NCBI RefSeq assembly: GCF_007860075.1
Contig: NZ_SJPP01000001.1
Coordinates: 2,639,490-2,703,489, forward strand
From: Symmachiella macrocystis
GTDB taxonomy: Bacteria; Planctomycetota; Planctomycetia; Planctomycetales; Planctomycetaceae
Direction: 5' to 3'
Length of the DNA stretch: 64,000 nucleotides
Position numbers and translations under genes: made by a program. This document shows positions 44,399 through 53,952 of the stretch, one piece after another. The notes beneath the pieces are model-generated. The model saw only the letters and a program-made list of their open reading frames with translations. It made no database searches and was not told the DNA's origin. How positions within the stretch are numbered: the first letter of the stretch is position 1; each line of letters starts with the position of its first letter.

Positions 44399-46888
44399 TC
44401 ACTCGTCCGATTCCGTCCATGTCCAACGGCACTCGAAGCGGTGGTCTGCGTCAGGGTTGATCAGCCGGAACGTGGCGATAGAGCCAAACGGCAATTCCAC
44501 CTTAGAATCAGGCACCACCAGTTCTACCTGATCAGGCCGGCCAATCGGGAAGCTGCTGACCTCGAAGGAGTTGTAAGTGCGGCCCTCGGGCATCAGCACC
44601 CAAACCTGTGACAATCCCGTTCTGAACGGAATTGAGAAGAAAAATTTCCCTGAGTGGTTGGACTGGGTGGCCACCTCCTGGTTGAGATTGAAATCCAACA
44701 TCAATTCCACGTCGTCATCCATTGGAATTCGGCTGAAGTCCATGTCAAGTTCCCATCGATAGCGGCCTTTGCCCAAACTCATCCGCTTCCATTTTGGACT
44801 GATTCGCTGTGGCTGAATGGTGCCGCGAAGGGTGTCGGCATTCGTTTCATAAATGAGACGCACATGTGTGTTGTGCATATTCTCTTCACGCCGGCGGATA
44901 CGGAGCCGCGTATACGCTGTGACTTCACCCTGCTCATTCGTCCCTTCTTCCCAGCCACGAAGATCATAGATCCGAGAGTCTGATATAATTTCGAATCCGG
45001 TATAATCCGCGTCATCAATGGCGGTCACGACTTCGTATTCGACTGAGGGCAACGGACCGGCTGGACCTTGGTCCATCAATTCAATGACCTTGCCGTAGAT
45101 CGGGCTGGATTGGGCAAGCGCCGACAGGACGACGCCCTGCTGGCGAGCGTGTTGGTTCATCTTGTAGATCGAATAGGGCAGATATAACGCGAGGCAGACC
45201 ATCAACGGTCCCCAGATATAGGAGGGCCAATCGCGGAAACTGAGAAGCGTGCTCCAGACCCTCCGCTGCGACGAACCTTGCAATTCGCGGGCCAATGAGG
45301 TGGCCGTGTTGACATCGTTGAGATCAGGTAGTACGGAATCAAGCGGTTGGCCATTATTACTTGCCGCCACAATCGGGTCCCAAGGCGCCTGCATGGGTAT
45401 GTCAGTTTTGAATATTTCAGAGTGTCTGCGGCACCCCTTGCGGGCTACACAGTATCCGTGTTGGACAAGTGCTCGCACTTCCAGATCGGAAAACTGGTCC
45501 ATATCCGTGCGTATCCGAGCCGCGTGATATTGAATTTCCGGATGCGGAGCTGTCCGGTCCTGAGACTTCTCCACAATATCCGAAATCGGCAAAAATAATA
45601 CGCCCGGCGAATTTTCAAACGCCTCACCCTCAAGTTGCCAGACGCGGTCCATAAGGATATCTGATGCCCGCATCGTCGTTCGCAACAATCCCTCTGCGCG
45701 GCTGTTAGGATTGACTTTGAATTTTCCGGAAGAGTCACTAACAATAATGCCGTCGAATTTCTTACGGCTGATGCGGAGACACGGTTTACCGATCACCTGA
45801 CGCAGCGCCGCTTCCACAATCTGCCGATTGAGCCACAGTTGGTCGTTCATATCCGGATGGCGGTTCGACTCAATCACGTAATTCAACAACATTTGTGCAC
45901 TCGCGTCGGCAAGCTCCATGTTTCTAAAACTGGAGTCGCGATACAGTGCTTTCGAACGGATGATCTCCCACAGCCCTTCGATCAGCGCATCGGCGATGTC
46001 ATTTTCGGGTCGCGGTTCCTGACACCCAAGTCGCTTGGGATCGTGCGCTATCAATAGCTCGCGCAGGCGTCGTAACGGTGTGTTTTCCGGCAAATTATCG
46101 GCTGAAATCAACGCAGCGGTTACGTCGTCAAGCTCTAGGAAATCGGCTTTATTCAATGGCGTTGTTTCGCGTACCGTGGATTGTTCGATGCAGCGAAACA
46201 TCCGCAAACCCAAGTTGTCGTATACCCCGCCATCGGTAAAGGCCTGGCAAATGAATTCGCCCGCCTCGGCACCGACCTCAGAACCGTTGATCTCTAGCGG
46301 CGGAAAAAAACCGGGAAATGCTGACGAAGCCGCTACAGCCATCGGCACGGTAGCCAATCCCATATGGACGCTTTCAAACCGGTCGCGACGCCCTGGCACG
46401 CGGCGTTGCAGCAACAGACCGTCTTTGTGAAACGAACTCAAGCAGCCTTCGCTTAGATTGGTGGAAAGAATATGCAACCGCGGCCGATCAGGCAGCTGGA
46501 ATAAGCTGGTATCGCCGTACAAGTGTTTCTCGTAGAACTTCTCCAGCAGGCCGGCCCGTGTGAGCCGCCGACTGCTGCCCATTCGTAAAAGCCGTCGCAA
46601 GGTGTTAAGCGCCGAAGCGAAGGGAAACCGACGTACAATGCGGTTGCGAACGTCGAGTTGCACATATCGAACCAACTCATCCGCCATCTGATCAAAATCT
46701 TCATCGGAGCCGCAGTATTTGTCCCAATTCAGGACCAAGTGCGCGCCTATGATACTTCCGCCTGAGACTGATGTGATATGCGTGACCTTATCGAGGATCC
46801 CTGCGTCACGTAGGAAGCGTACGACTCCCAAGTGATACAGGACTCCGCGAAATCCACCGCCGGACAAAGCCAGTCCCAACCGATCCAT
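44399..46888 (-). CDS. Patatin-like phospholipase with transmembrane and C-terminal beta domain
   Basis: Starting at ATG 46888 (MDRLGLALSGGG), the 829-residue protein has a patatin domain over the first 330 residues. It contains oxyanion loop GGGFRGVLYHLG, nucleophile Ser in SVSGGSIIGAH and the catalytic Asp in TDGGVYDNLG. A mid-region follows, then one membrane helix (IWGPLMVCLALYLPYSIY, about 555-575), then a 250-residue beta-rich domain of no recognised family. Patatins release fatty acids from membrane lipids. The unusual C-terminal half suggests a membrane-anchored regulator or sensor. It is last in a minus-strand run with a second patatin upstream. Confidence 0.85.
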   Translation of the reverse strand: MDRLGLALSGGGFRGVLYHLGVVRFLRDAGILDKVTHITSVSGGSIIGAHLVLNWDKYCGSDEDFDQMADELVRYVQLDVRNRIVRRFPFASALNTLRRLLRMGSSRRLTRAGLLEKFYEKHLYGDTSLFQLPDRPRLHILSTNLSEGCLSSFHKDGLLLQRRVPGRRDRFESVHMGLATVPMAVAASSAFPGFFPPLEINGSEVGAEAGEFICQAFTDGGVYDNLGLRMFRCIEQSTVRETTPLNKADFLELDDVTAALISADNLPENTPLRRLRELLIAHDPKRLGCQEPRPENDIADALIEGLWEIIRSKALYRDSSFRNMELADASAQMLLNYVIESNRHPDMNDQLWLNRQIVEAALRQVIGKPCLRISRKKFDGIIVSDSSGKFKVNPNSRAEGLLRTTMRASDILMDRVWQLEGEAFENSPGVLFLPISDIVEKSQDRTAPHPEIQYHAARIRTDMDQFSDLEVRALVQHGYCVARKGCRRHSEIFKTDIPMQAPWDPIVAASNNGQPLDSVLPDLNDVNTATSLARELQGSSQRRVWSTLLSFRDWPSYIWGPLMVCLALYLPYSIYKMNQHARQQGVVLSALAQSSPIYGKVIELMDQGPAGPLPSVEYEVVTAIDDADYTGFEIISDSRIYDLRGWEEGTNEQGEVTAYTRLRIRRREENMHNTHVRLIYETNADTLRGTIQPQRISPKWKRMSLGKGRYRWELDMDFSRIPMDDDVELMLDFNLNQEVATQSNHSGKFFFSIPFRTGLSQVWVLMPEGRTYNSFEVSSFPIGRPDQVELVVPDSKVELPFGSIATFRLINPDADHRFECRWTWTESDE

Positions 46889-47240
46889 GCCCCAATTCCT
46901 CAGCAAAGACGCAACAAACCTCAGTCAAACTCTTCTCTCCAATCTACCTGAGGTATTGCGTCGTGTCGCGAAGATTTTCATCGCATCAGATGAGAAATCA
47001 ACAAAAGCAGGCAGTTGGAACATTGGAGAACGGTTTATGACGATGAAATCGTTTACAAGGTCGAGACATTTGACGCTACCGGAGTTTGTGCGGGGGGTGA
47101 CCTCAGCTCGATCTCGACAAATGGGGCTCGCAGAGCTCCCGTAAAAAACAGAAGGTGCTTAAACAAACTGGAGCTTCATGCTGCGACGTAAACCGCTTGT
47201 TTATGCGAGTCAGGGACGCAATGACGATCCGCGCAAGATA
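46889..47240. other. Spacer between two envelope genes
   Basis: Nothing convincing; an 85-codon plus-strand frame at 46887-47144 has no recognisable content and no RBS. Confidence 0.35.
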
Positions 47241-48239
47241 CTACGAAAGTTCTTTACTGATGCACTGTCGATCGTGAGCCACTCCTCGTAAATACTCCTG
47301 TTTCCGCTGTTGAATACTGGAGCCAGCGATATATGCTTGAAATTCGCTCCGCACCAGTTTGCGAATCGACGGATCCGAATCCAATCCTCGTACCCAAAGA
47401 TAGAAACGAGGACTGAATGGTAGGCGATACAGTGCGGAACCGATTCGCTGAGGCCATCGATATTTCACGACACTGTCCACGATTTGGAAGGGGCTTGAAG
47501 TGCAATTATTCGTTCCGAATAGCCGGTAAATGTAGTATCGCTCCCTCATGCCGGCTTGGTGGCTGTGCAGCAATGACCCAATCAATACCGCGCGCTTTTC
47601 CCGCTCGTCCAGCGGCAGCGGCGGAGATTCTGTGACGTACTCGTTCTCGACCACAAGCCGCTCAAAAACCATTTCCTCAATCGACATGAATCGATGAGCG
47701 CTCAACAAGTTTCCTGAAAGTCCATCCCGAAGATTGAAACCAACTCCGACCGGGCCGACCGCCTCAAGTGAATAGATGATGTCTTGAATCCGGTGGACGG
47801 GACAATCGTCGTTATCACTCCCCAAGGGAAACAGCTCGACCGGCTGATCTGGCTTCAGTTTAAAACGACTTTGAACATGATTCAGGAACGGAATCGTACG
47901 CCGTGGCAGCCCATGTTTATCGAACAGAATCTCACGACCGTCTTTACACCGTCGTGTTCTGGGTTTTGAGAAATTGAACGCTTGGCCGTAGATCTGATCG
48001 ACGCCATTCAGAGGAATAACCGCACGCCAAAATCGGCCCTCGTGGTAGAAATAATTTACTTCGGTGTGGCTGGCCTCTCGCGCAATCGTTGCCTTGTCTT
48101 CGCGATCTTGTAGAATCTCAATCGACCGCCTGCTAGTGACGTCCACCGGTTGCCCAGCGTACTTGGACTTCGCCAACATTACAGGCATCGACTCGTCGGA
48201 GGCGATCTCCGACTCGATGTGATCCTCTCGCATGACCAA
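47241..48239 (-). CDS. DUF4105/Lnb-like protein, hypothetical
   Basis: This 332-residue protein has no signal peptide. Its C-terminal half carries MRERYYIYRLFGTNNCTSSP and FYLWVRGLDSDPS. The aromatic run followed by NNCT resembles the Lnb/DUF4105 domain, in which a Cys and a His act as in cysteine peptidases. The N-terminal part includes EVNYFYHEGRFWRAVIPL. It sits between the membrane-fusion gene and the patatin gene, all on the same strand. The family assignment is weak. No other function is suggested. Confidence 0.5.
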   Translation of the reverse strand: MVMREDHIESEIASDESMPVMLAKSKYAGQPVDVTSRRSIEILQDREDKATIAREASHTEVNYFYHEGRFWRAVIPLNGVDQIYGQAFNFSKPRTRRCKDGREILFDKHGLPRRTIPFLNHVQSRFKLKPDQPVELFPLGSDNDDCPVHRIQDIIYSLEAVGPVGVGFNLRDGLSGNLLSAHRFMSIEEMVFERLVVENEYVTESPPLPLDEREKRAVLIGSLLHSHQAGMRERYYIYRLFGTNNCTSSPFQIVDSVVKYRWPQRIGSALYRLPFSPRFYLWVRGLDSDPSIRKLVRSEFQAYIAGSSIQQRKQEYLRGVAHDRQCISKELS

Positions 48240-48304
48240 CCACCATGAATAACGTTTCGACTGACCTTAGAAAATTACCTGGCATCTTCGACAGGACTTT
48301 TTCT

Positions 48305-49600
48305 TCAATCCGCACGGCAGTAATTCAACCAGTTCTCCATACGCAGGATAAGTTGTCGAAAAATGTGGGACACTTTGTAATGGTTGGTATATATGGCCAC
48401 TGTTCCTACCGCTCCTGGGGGAAACGACAATGATTTGTCCTTAATCGCCAGCCGTACCCAAAAAGGATCGGGTGAGATTTCAAAAGATTCCAAGGCGAAG
48501 CCGCTTGGCGCGACCTGGCCTGATGGAGATGCTCGGATAACTTTGTCAACTTGAGCTTCAAACACTTTTCCTGGATAGAGTTTGAAGATTACCTCGGCCG
48601 GTTGACCGACTTCGATATGGCGCAAGTGAATTTGGTCGATTTGAGCACCTATCACCTGTGTTGATTCGTCAACAAACGACAAGACCTCACTTTTTTCGGC
48701 AAGCACCATAGCGCCGGGCTGTAAACTAACATTCACGACGAACCCCGTTGTTGGCGCTTCCACCGAAGTCCAGGAAAGTTTAATCTTGGCTAATTCCAGT
48801 TGCGCTTGAATTTGAGCCACGTCAGCGTCTTCGCCATTGATGGTCGATTCGAGAGCGAGTTTGGCTTTAACCCGACGAGCTTGAGCTATTTGCAACGCCT
48901 CTTCGGCTTGGATCACGATCGTGTTGACACCGTCGATTTGCGAATCAAGTGCAAGTTGAGCCTGCTGACGTTTGGCTTTCGCTTCTTCGAGGCCTGCCTT
49001 GGCTGCTGCAAGATTTCGCTCATTGGCTTCCAATTCAGCCTCAGTCATTGCTTTGCTGGCAGCAAGCTCCTTAGCACGCCCAAATTCTGCCTTCGCCAAT
49101 TCAGCTTGGGCCTTTTGCTTAGCAACCGAAGCATCGGCAGCGTCAACCAACACTTTCAATGACTCAGCCTGCTTGTTTGCCGAGATGAGGGCTGCCTCAG
49201 TCTGAAGAACAGCAGCGTTGGCAGCCGCAAGATCCGACGGCAACATCTTGGCCGCTTGCTGAGTTTCCTTGAGGGCGGCCTCTAGGCGATTCACTTCAGC
49301 CTGATAGGGTGCTGGATCTATCGTGAACAACACCTGTCCTTTATGCAATTCCACTTCACTTTCGATGGGAACATCGATCACCATCCCCGAGACACTCGGA
49401 ATGATCTGGATCGTATTCTTCATGACCACCGCTCTACCGCTGGGTGCTCCAAAACTCATCGGAATTAATAAGAATATTTGGCAAGCCAGGAACATCACCA
49501 AGGGGGAAAGCTTCATCCATCGAGTCCAGCTTTTCAGGATGCCAAATCTGACCAGAAGCGAAAGAAATCCAAGCCAGGCGGCGACAAGAACCAAGATCAT
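48305..49600 (-). CDS. HlyD/YiaV-type membrane fusion protein
   Basis: The 431-residue protein has an N-terminal membrane helix pair (ILVLVAAWLGFLSLLVRFGI and LSPLVMFLACQIFLLIP), a first lipoyl half (IIPSVSGMVIDVPIESEV), and a long coiled-coil hairpin rich in Ala/Glu/Lys (about 120-270). The second lipoyl half has VEAPTTGFVVNVSLQPGAM, and a beta-barrel end completes it. The two N-terminal helices and the four-base overlap with a DUF3302 gene are as in the E. coli YiaV/YiaW pair. It probably couples an inner-membrane process to the envelope; no transporter gene is adjacent. Confidence 0.85.
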   Translation of the reverse strand: MILVLVAAWLGFLSLLVRFGILKSWTRWMKLSPLVMFLACQIFLLIPMSFGAPSGRAVVMKNTIQIIPSVSGMVIDVPIESEVELHKGQVLFTIDPAPYQAEVNRLEAALKETQQAAKMLPSDLAAANAAVLQTEAALISANKQAESLKVLVDAADASVAKQKAQAELAKAEFGRAKELAASKAMTEAELEANERNLAAAKAGLEEAKAKRQQAQLALDSQIDGVNTIVIQAEEALQIAQARRVKAKLALESTINGEDADVAQIQAQLELAKIKLSWTSVEAPTTGFVVNVSLQPGAMVLAEKSEVLSFVDESTQVIGAQIDQIHLRHIEVGQPAEVIFKLYPGKVFEAQVDKVIRASPSGQVAPSGFALESFEISPDPFWVRLAIKDKSLSFPPGAVGTVAIYTNHYKVSHIFRQLILRMENWLNYCRAD

Positions 49601-49938
49601 TGATTTGCCCCTCTTTGTGCTTTGAACTCTTGTGTCAGCTTTTCAACTTGAACCTGCAATGACTTGATTTCATTATGCAGATCAACCTTGTTTTCATCTG
49701 ATCGCTCTTTATCTCCACCGAATCGGATTGGTGTATAGGCCCACATCAGTACGAAAGGCCAAGCGACAGCGCCCAGGATTAGCGTTGTCCAGCCTCCTAC
49801 CATGATGGCCTGCTCGTACGGATGATCTCGTTCTTTGGCGATGTGGCCTGGGAGTGCTCCCAGGTACCAAAATAGCGCACCGATCAGCAGGGCGAGAATG
49901 ATAAGTATTAAAAGAGCGGCAATATCAAGGACACTCAT
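49597..49938 (-). CDS. DUF3302 inner-membrane protein (YiaW/YibI-like)
   Basis: The 113-residue protein has two membrane helices (LDIAALLILIILALLIGALF and AIMVGGWTTLILGAVAWPF), the DUF3302 pattern LGALPGHIAKERDHP, and a C-terminal coiled coil (HNEIKSLQVQVEKLTQEF). It overlaps the start of the YiaV-type gene by four bases, so both are made together. Its role is unknown but appears tied to the membrane fusion protein. Confidence 0.85.
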   Translation of the reverse strand: MSVLDIAALLILIILALLIGALFWYLGALPGHIAKERDHPYEQAIMVGGWTTLILGAVAWPFVLMWAYTPIRFGGDKERSDENKVDLHNEIKSLQVQVEKLTQEFKAQRGANQ

Positions 49939-50189
49939 GAGAATTGATCCATTTGAAGACAGGGATGTTTTGAAAGAAGAATTCCTTCCAATTCTTTCAT
50001 CGCCTAAATAAGCACGGGACGTCAGTCAAACAGCAGTCCGAAGTATTACTTCTGATTGGCCCATTCAAGGCGTCCATTCTACCCCGGACCGTCGTAGAAG
50101 TGTCACACAACTGGCAATTCGAAATGACCCCCAAACGCGATTCGCCCGGAAGATATCGGGAAAGACGTATATTGCACAATTTCTGATTC
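49939..50189. other. Spacer, nothing recognised
   Basis: These 251 bp probably hold the promoter for the DUF3302 and YiaV-type genes. No palindrome or terminator stands out. Confidence 0.3.
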
Positions 50190-52049
50190 CTAATTCTCGG
50201 GAAACAGTTGATCATCAAGTTGAGTCAAAAGGGCTTTGATCTTGGGAATGGCTTCGAGGGTCGCCTTTTCACCAATGGCGGCCAGTTCGTTGGTTCGTGA
50301 GAATTCGCTCAAATCGATTCCCGTGACATCCGGTTCAATCACGACGTCGGCAGGTTGTACTCCGAACGAGTGCATGTTCACGCTTTGGACGAGGTAACTT
50401 CGCAAAATCGTTTGCAATATCGAGGCGGATGTCATTTCTGAAGTCGGCGTATCCGGCCGGTTTTTGGCGAATTCAAGTTCCAGTTTTGCCGTGACACTCA
50501 CGGCGATGACAAAATTGCAGCCACTCTCAACGAGCACGTCGGCCGGAATATTATTCACTAATCCGCCATCAACTAACGCCTGTCCATTACGGACAATTGG
50601 CTTGGAAAACACTGGGATGTTGATGCTCTCCAAAATGGAATCGGTGGCATCGCCGCTATCGCGTACTAGCGGTTTTCCGGACACCAAATCGACCGTCACC
50701 GATTTCACCGGCACCGGCAACTGCTGCAAAGTCCAGTTCGAGATATATTTCCTCAACATCCGATCGAACTGGCCTAATCGATATTTATACAACAAATACA
50801 AATGGCTACCACGGGGCAGTAGTCGAAATGGCCATGCGGGTTTCAAGTCTTGGGCAAATAATTTGGTCAAGTGTTCGGCGTCCAGTCCCGCCGCACCGAG
50901 TATTCCTGTCATAGCCCCGGCACTGGTACCGGCAATCATGTCGACAACGATTCCGCTTTGTGCTAAGGCTTTGAGGACTCCCAAATGGGCCATCCCACGG
51001 GCACCTCCTCCTCCTAGGGCCAGACCAATCCGCACGCCGCGCAGATGATGCACGAGCCGTTCAAAACCATCCAGGAGCATACGCCCTTGGTTTGGTTGAG
51101 GCTCTGAAAACGAGATTTTGAAATCTCGATTAACGAGACCGCGTAACTCCGTGGCAGACGGCGCGACCCAGGAATCGTCTTCAAGTATCCAGACAAGATT
51201 GATCTTATCTCGCCATCCCGGTGCCCGCGCTTCAATAGCTTTGAGGCGATAGACGCTTGACTCAATTTTGTCGTGACTGCTACACCAAATCACTTGCTCG
51301 CTAAATTCGACGAGCAACGAAGCGTGAATTGGATCCAAAGCCCCGTCTACATCGACAATGACTCGCCCCGAATCTGACCATTGATTGATCTGACGGCGAA
51401 AATCTTCACGTGTCAGGTACTCTCCATCGTCAATGAGTGACCGAAAGGGAACGCTGTCGATTAATTCTCCGTCCGTTTGATCGCTCATCAAACAAGGCGT
51501 TTCCCCCAGGTCTGACAAACGTCGAATCAATCTCCGCGTCAACGGTCGACTAGTTTGTGATTCGTGAAAAATGGTAACAAGAGACGGCGTCTTTGGTCGA
51601 CGATCCGAGAGCAAGACTTGCCGAACCATGTTCGTTATAGAACGAGTCAGATTGAGGCCAAACGTCGCGTGTTCGCGTGTGAACCGAAGGGTCGTTTCAA
51701 AGTCTAACTTTAGCACCGCAGATGGCTCGACCGCGATTACGTCCACGGGCACTGGATCGGCTTGTGCAGCACCCAAGACGCCGAACTGCGACCCGCGCGT
51801 TAAGAACCGCTGCAAAAGGACGTTGCCGTGCATGTCAACGACAGACTGTTTCAGGCGGCCATGTACGACGAGTGAAACCGCCATAACCGCCTGGTTCGCA
51901 TGATGAAGATAATCACCTGGCTCAAGTTGCACGAGTTCTGCAGCGTCACTAATTTTTTGCAGCGCATGTTCACTCAATCCGCTTGAACAATCATGCGATC
52001 GAAACAGGAGAAGTTTGTCATTAGTTACCGACAAGCCAAATCCTTTCAC
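50190..52049 (-). CDS. NTE-type patatin phospholipase with cyclic-nucleotide-binding domain
   Basis: The 619-residue protein has an N-terminal cNMP-binding-like domain (about 20-140; VQLEPGDYLHHANQAVMAVS). A linker region of NTE type follows (TIFHESQTSRPLTRRLIRRL, VIVDVDGALDP). The patatin domain (about 330-520) carries RIGLALGGGGARGMAHLGVL, the Ser in AGTSAGAMTGILG and the Asp of VDGGLVNN. This matches bacterial neuropathy-target-esterase homologues, which hydrolyse lysophospholipids. It is encoded upstream of the YiaV-type pair and the second patatin, implying a membrane-lipid maintenance cluster. Confidence 0.9.
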   Translation of the reverse strand: MKGFGLSVTNDKLLLFRSHDCSSGLSEHALQKISDAAELVQLEPGDYLHHANQAVMAVSLVVHGRLKQSVVDMHGNVLLQRFLTRGSQFGVLGAAQADPVPVDVIAVEPSAVLKLDFETTLRFTREHATFGLNLTRSITNMVRQVLLSDRRPKTPSLVTIFHESQTSRPLTRRLIRRLSDLGETPCLMSDQTDGELIDSVPFRSLIDDGEYLTREDFRRQINQWSDSGRVIVDVDGALDPIHASLLVEFSEQVIWCSSHDKIESSVYRLKAIEARAPGWRDKINLVWILEDDSWVAPSATELRGLVNRDFKISFSEPQPNQGRMLLDGFERLVHHLRGVRIGLALGGGGARGMAHLGVLKALAQSGIVVDMIAGTSAGAMTGILGAAGLDAEHLTKLFAQDLKPAWPFRLLPRGSHLYLLYKYRLGQFDRMLRKYISNWTLQQLPVPVKSVTVDLVSGKPLVRDSGDATDSILESINIPVFSKPIVRNGQALVDGGLVNNIPADVLVESGCNFVIAVSVTAKLELEFAKNRPDTPTSEMTSASILQTILRSYLVQSVNMHSFGVQPADVVIEPDVTGIDLSEFSRTNELAAIGEKATLEAIPKIKALLTQLDDQLFPEN

Positions 52050-52335
52050 AAGATATTACATTAAAACAGCAACCAACAATATGATCCACTTCGCGCTTGG
52101 ACGGGAAGTGCCGACGGCGACAAACTATTCATCGTTACAAAAAAGTGCCCCAACGACAATATGATACGGCAATGTTTCCAAAGGCGTCCTCAACTTAAAT
52201 GCCGAATCGCCCGTTCCATGCAGGAGCAATATCAGATTCCGGCTTCCGCGCCACCCCGAATCCCGATCTCAAGATTGGACAGCTCCAACCAGTTTTGCCT
52301 TGTTGAAAACTAACCCAACCGTCCCGCATCGCGAG
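52050..52335. other. Spacer before the dead IS
   Basis: No gene or strong signal recognised in 286 bp; the left end of the IS should be near its right edge. Confidence 0.3.
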
Positions 52336-53088
52336 CTAACGCCGCAGGGCGTAGGCCAGAACTTTGAGGCCGGCTTCGGTGAATAGGCTGCTCTCGGAGC
52401 GGGCCGCCAGTGCCGAACCCAGTGTCTGTTTCAAGCCACTCATGAACGATTCCACCAACCAGCGCCGGCCGTAACCGTTTTTCTTCAGCCGCCGTTTCGT
52501 CATCTGTTGCCGATACTCACCGCCGACGCTGCTGTCCGCACGACGTGCCGCACCTTGGATTACAATTCAGGCGCTTCACGCTTGTCGTTGTACGGTCCCC
52601 AACTGACCACCAAACCAGCCGGCAACATCGAGCCGGCCACGATACAGACCGAGAGTTTCACATATTTCTTCCGTGTTTTTCCGCTCCGCGCGCGAAAGTA
52701 CGCACTGGCTGACGACGTTTCCAAACCGGTCGAATCGATCGACGCCTCGTCCGCATCGGTGGCGAATTCCTTTACGATCTCCGCCAACATGGTATCGCCG
52801 ATTTCCAAGACGTGCGATCGATTGGCGAATTACTTCAGCGTCGAGTAGTGCGGCAAGCGTTTGAGGTCCAACCGTTTTTTCAATGGGTTGGACGTGTCGA
52901 GAATTTCGATGATGCTGCGATTAGGTCATTTTCAAGTACGCCTTGAGAATCAGGATCGTCAACAGCTGCGACTGTGTGAATTTCTGCGGGCTTTTGGGGT
53001 GCGAATAGGGCTGGATGAATTTCGTGGCCAGCTGCATCAACAGAGAAGCGACTTCTAACAGCACGTTCGTTTGCTGGGGTTGGCTCAT
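52336..53088 (-). pseudogene. Degenerate IS5/IS4-like DDE transposase
   Basis: On the minus strand from ATG 53088 the product starts MSQPQQTNVLLEVASLL and FTQSQLLTILILKAYLKM. It hits a stop and continues in another frame with RSIIEILDTSNPL. After a second stop (in LK-stop-FANRS) it runs through DEASIDSTGLETSSASAYFR (catalytic Asp region) to WGPYNDKREAP. A gap follows before YGRRWLVESFMSGLKQTLGS, which holds the last acidic residue region, and a stop at 52336. Two stops, a frameshift and a missing middle show it is dead. The group is clear, the exact IS is not. Confidence 0.75.
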
Positions 53089-53348
53089 GGAAAATACATT
53101 GAGCGCGACGCAGCCAACATTTCAAGGGGTGTTTTCAACAAGGCAATTGGCTATCTACTGGCACGCCCCGTCGAGCGTCCACAACGGCCGCTCAGGTGGC
53201 CTAAGTCGTGATAGGGACCCAGGCCGGGGTAACCAGGCCAAAAACCGCAACATCGGCGGTGGAACCCAAGTGAATCGACGCCGGTGATGGGTTACGATAG
53301 ACGTTCGGTGCTGTGTGTCACCCAACAACCCAAGGGAGCGAACCGTCC
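53089..53348. other. IS border and spacer
   Basis: No gene; includes the probable right end of the dead IS and the promoter region of the coiled-coil gene. Confidence 0.3.
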
Positions 53349-53687
53349 ATGAACATTGAAGAAAAAATGGAAGTCCTCGAAACAGATTTCAGGGACTTCC
53401 AAGAAGCCGTGCAAGAGAAACTGATCACCTTTGAAGTCAACTTAAGAAAACTGACATGGAGGTTCCATGAACAATTCCCACACTATGGTCTGGAACAACG
53501 GTTTTTTGAATTAGAAGAACAACTTTACGATAAAGGGGTTATCGCCGCAGCTGAAGACAACGAAGACTATGACGGCAGGCCCGAATCAAAAAGTCTGTAC
53601 GAAAAATTCCAGGTTCAACAACTCCGCCAAGCGTTGGCAGCAAAGGAGGCCGAGTTGGACCAGTTAAGGGCAAAGCTTGACGAGTAG
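53349..53687 (+). CDS. Short coiled-coil hypothetical protein
   Basis: The ATG at 53349 with GGGAGCG upstream opens a 112-residue, acidic helical protein. It has MEVLETDFRDFQEAVQEKL, a central RFHEQFPHYGLEQRFFELEE and a C-terminal coiled coil QALAAKEAELDQLRAKL. No family is recognised. The heptad pattern suggests an oligomer. It is convergent with the small gene at 53702. Confidence 0.55.
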   Translation: MNIEEKMEVLETDFRDFQEAVQEKLITFEVNLRKLTWRFHEQFPHYGLEQRFFELEEQLYDKGVIAAAEDNEDYDGRPESKSLYEKFQVQQLRQALAAKEAELDQLRAKLDE

Positions 53688-53701
53688 AAGCCGGCCAGTC
53701 T

Positions 53702-53902
53702 TCACCAATCTCCCAGACAAGCCGCACAGGATGCCCATCCCATCTTGCAGCCGTAGGTTTTTCCTTTCGGGAACCATACGATGGAACCATTGGAAACGGT
53801 CATTGTTCCGAGGACGCTGCCGTTTTCCTTAACAGTGAACTCAATGTCGGATCGGCCCAAGGGTCGCTTGGGAACGTCAAATGCTACTTCATGCTTTGGC
53901 AT
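53702..53902 (-). CDS. Small conserved hypothetical beta protein
   Basis: This 66-residue frame reads KHEVAFDVPKRPLGRSDIEF, VLGTMTVSNGSIVWFPKGK and YGCKMGWASCAACLGDW. The PLGRSDIEF and NGSIVWFPKGKTYG blocks recur in small proteins of many Gram-negatives. Its function is unknown. The final residues, with three Cys, differ from the usual KLxWxxFDEL-like end, so it may be frameshifted at its 3' end. It lies 50 bp upstream of the next minus-strand gene's end. Confidence 0.6.
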   Translation of the reverse strand: MPKHEVAFDVPKRPLGRSDIEFTVKENGSVLGTMTVSNGSIVWFPKGKTYGCKMGWASCAACLGDW

Positions 53903-53952
53903 TTCAGTGGTGGAATCGCGTCGCTATTCGTTACTTTCAAGCCGCTGCTCAT

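Noticed and set aside
46887-47144. 85-codon plus-strand frame overlapping the patatin start
   Set aside because: No recognisable content and it overlaps a sure gene start on the other strand.
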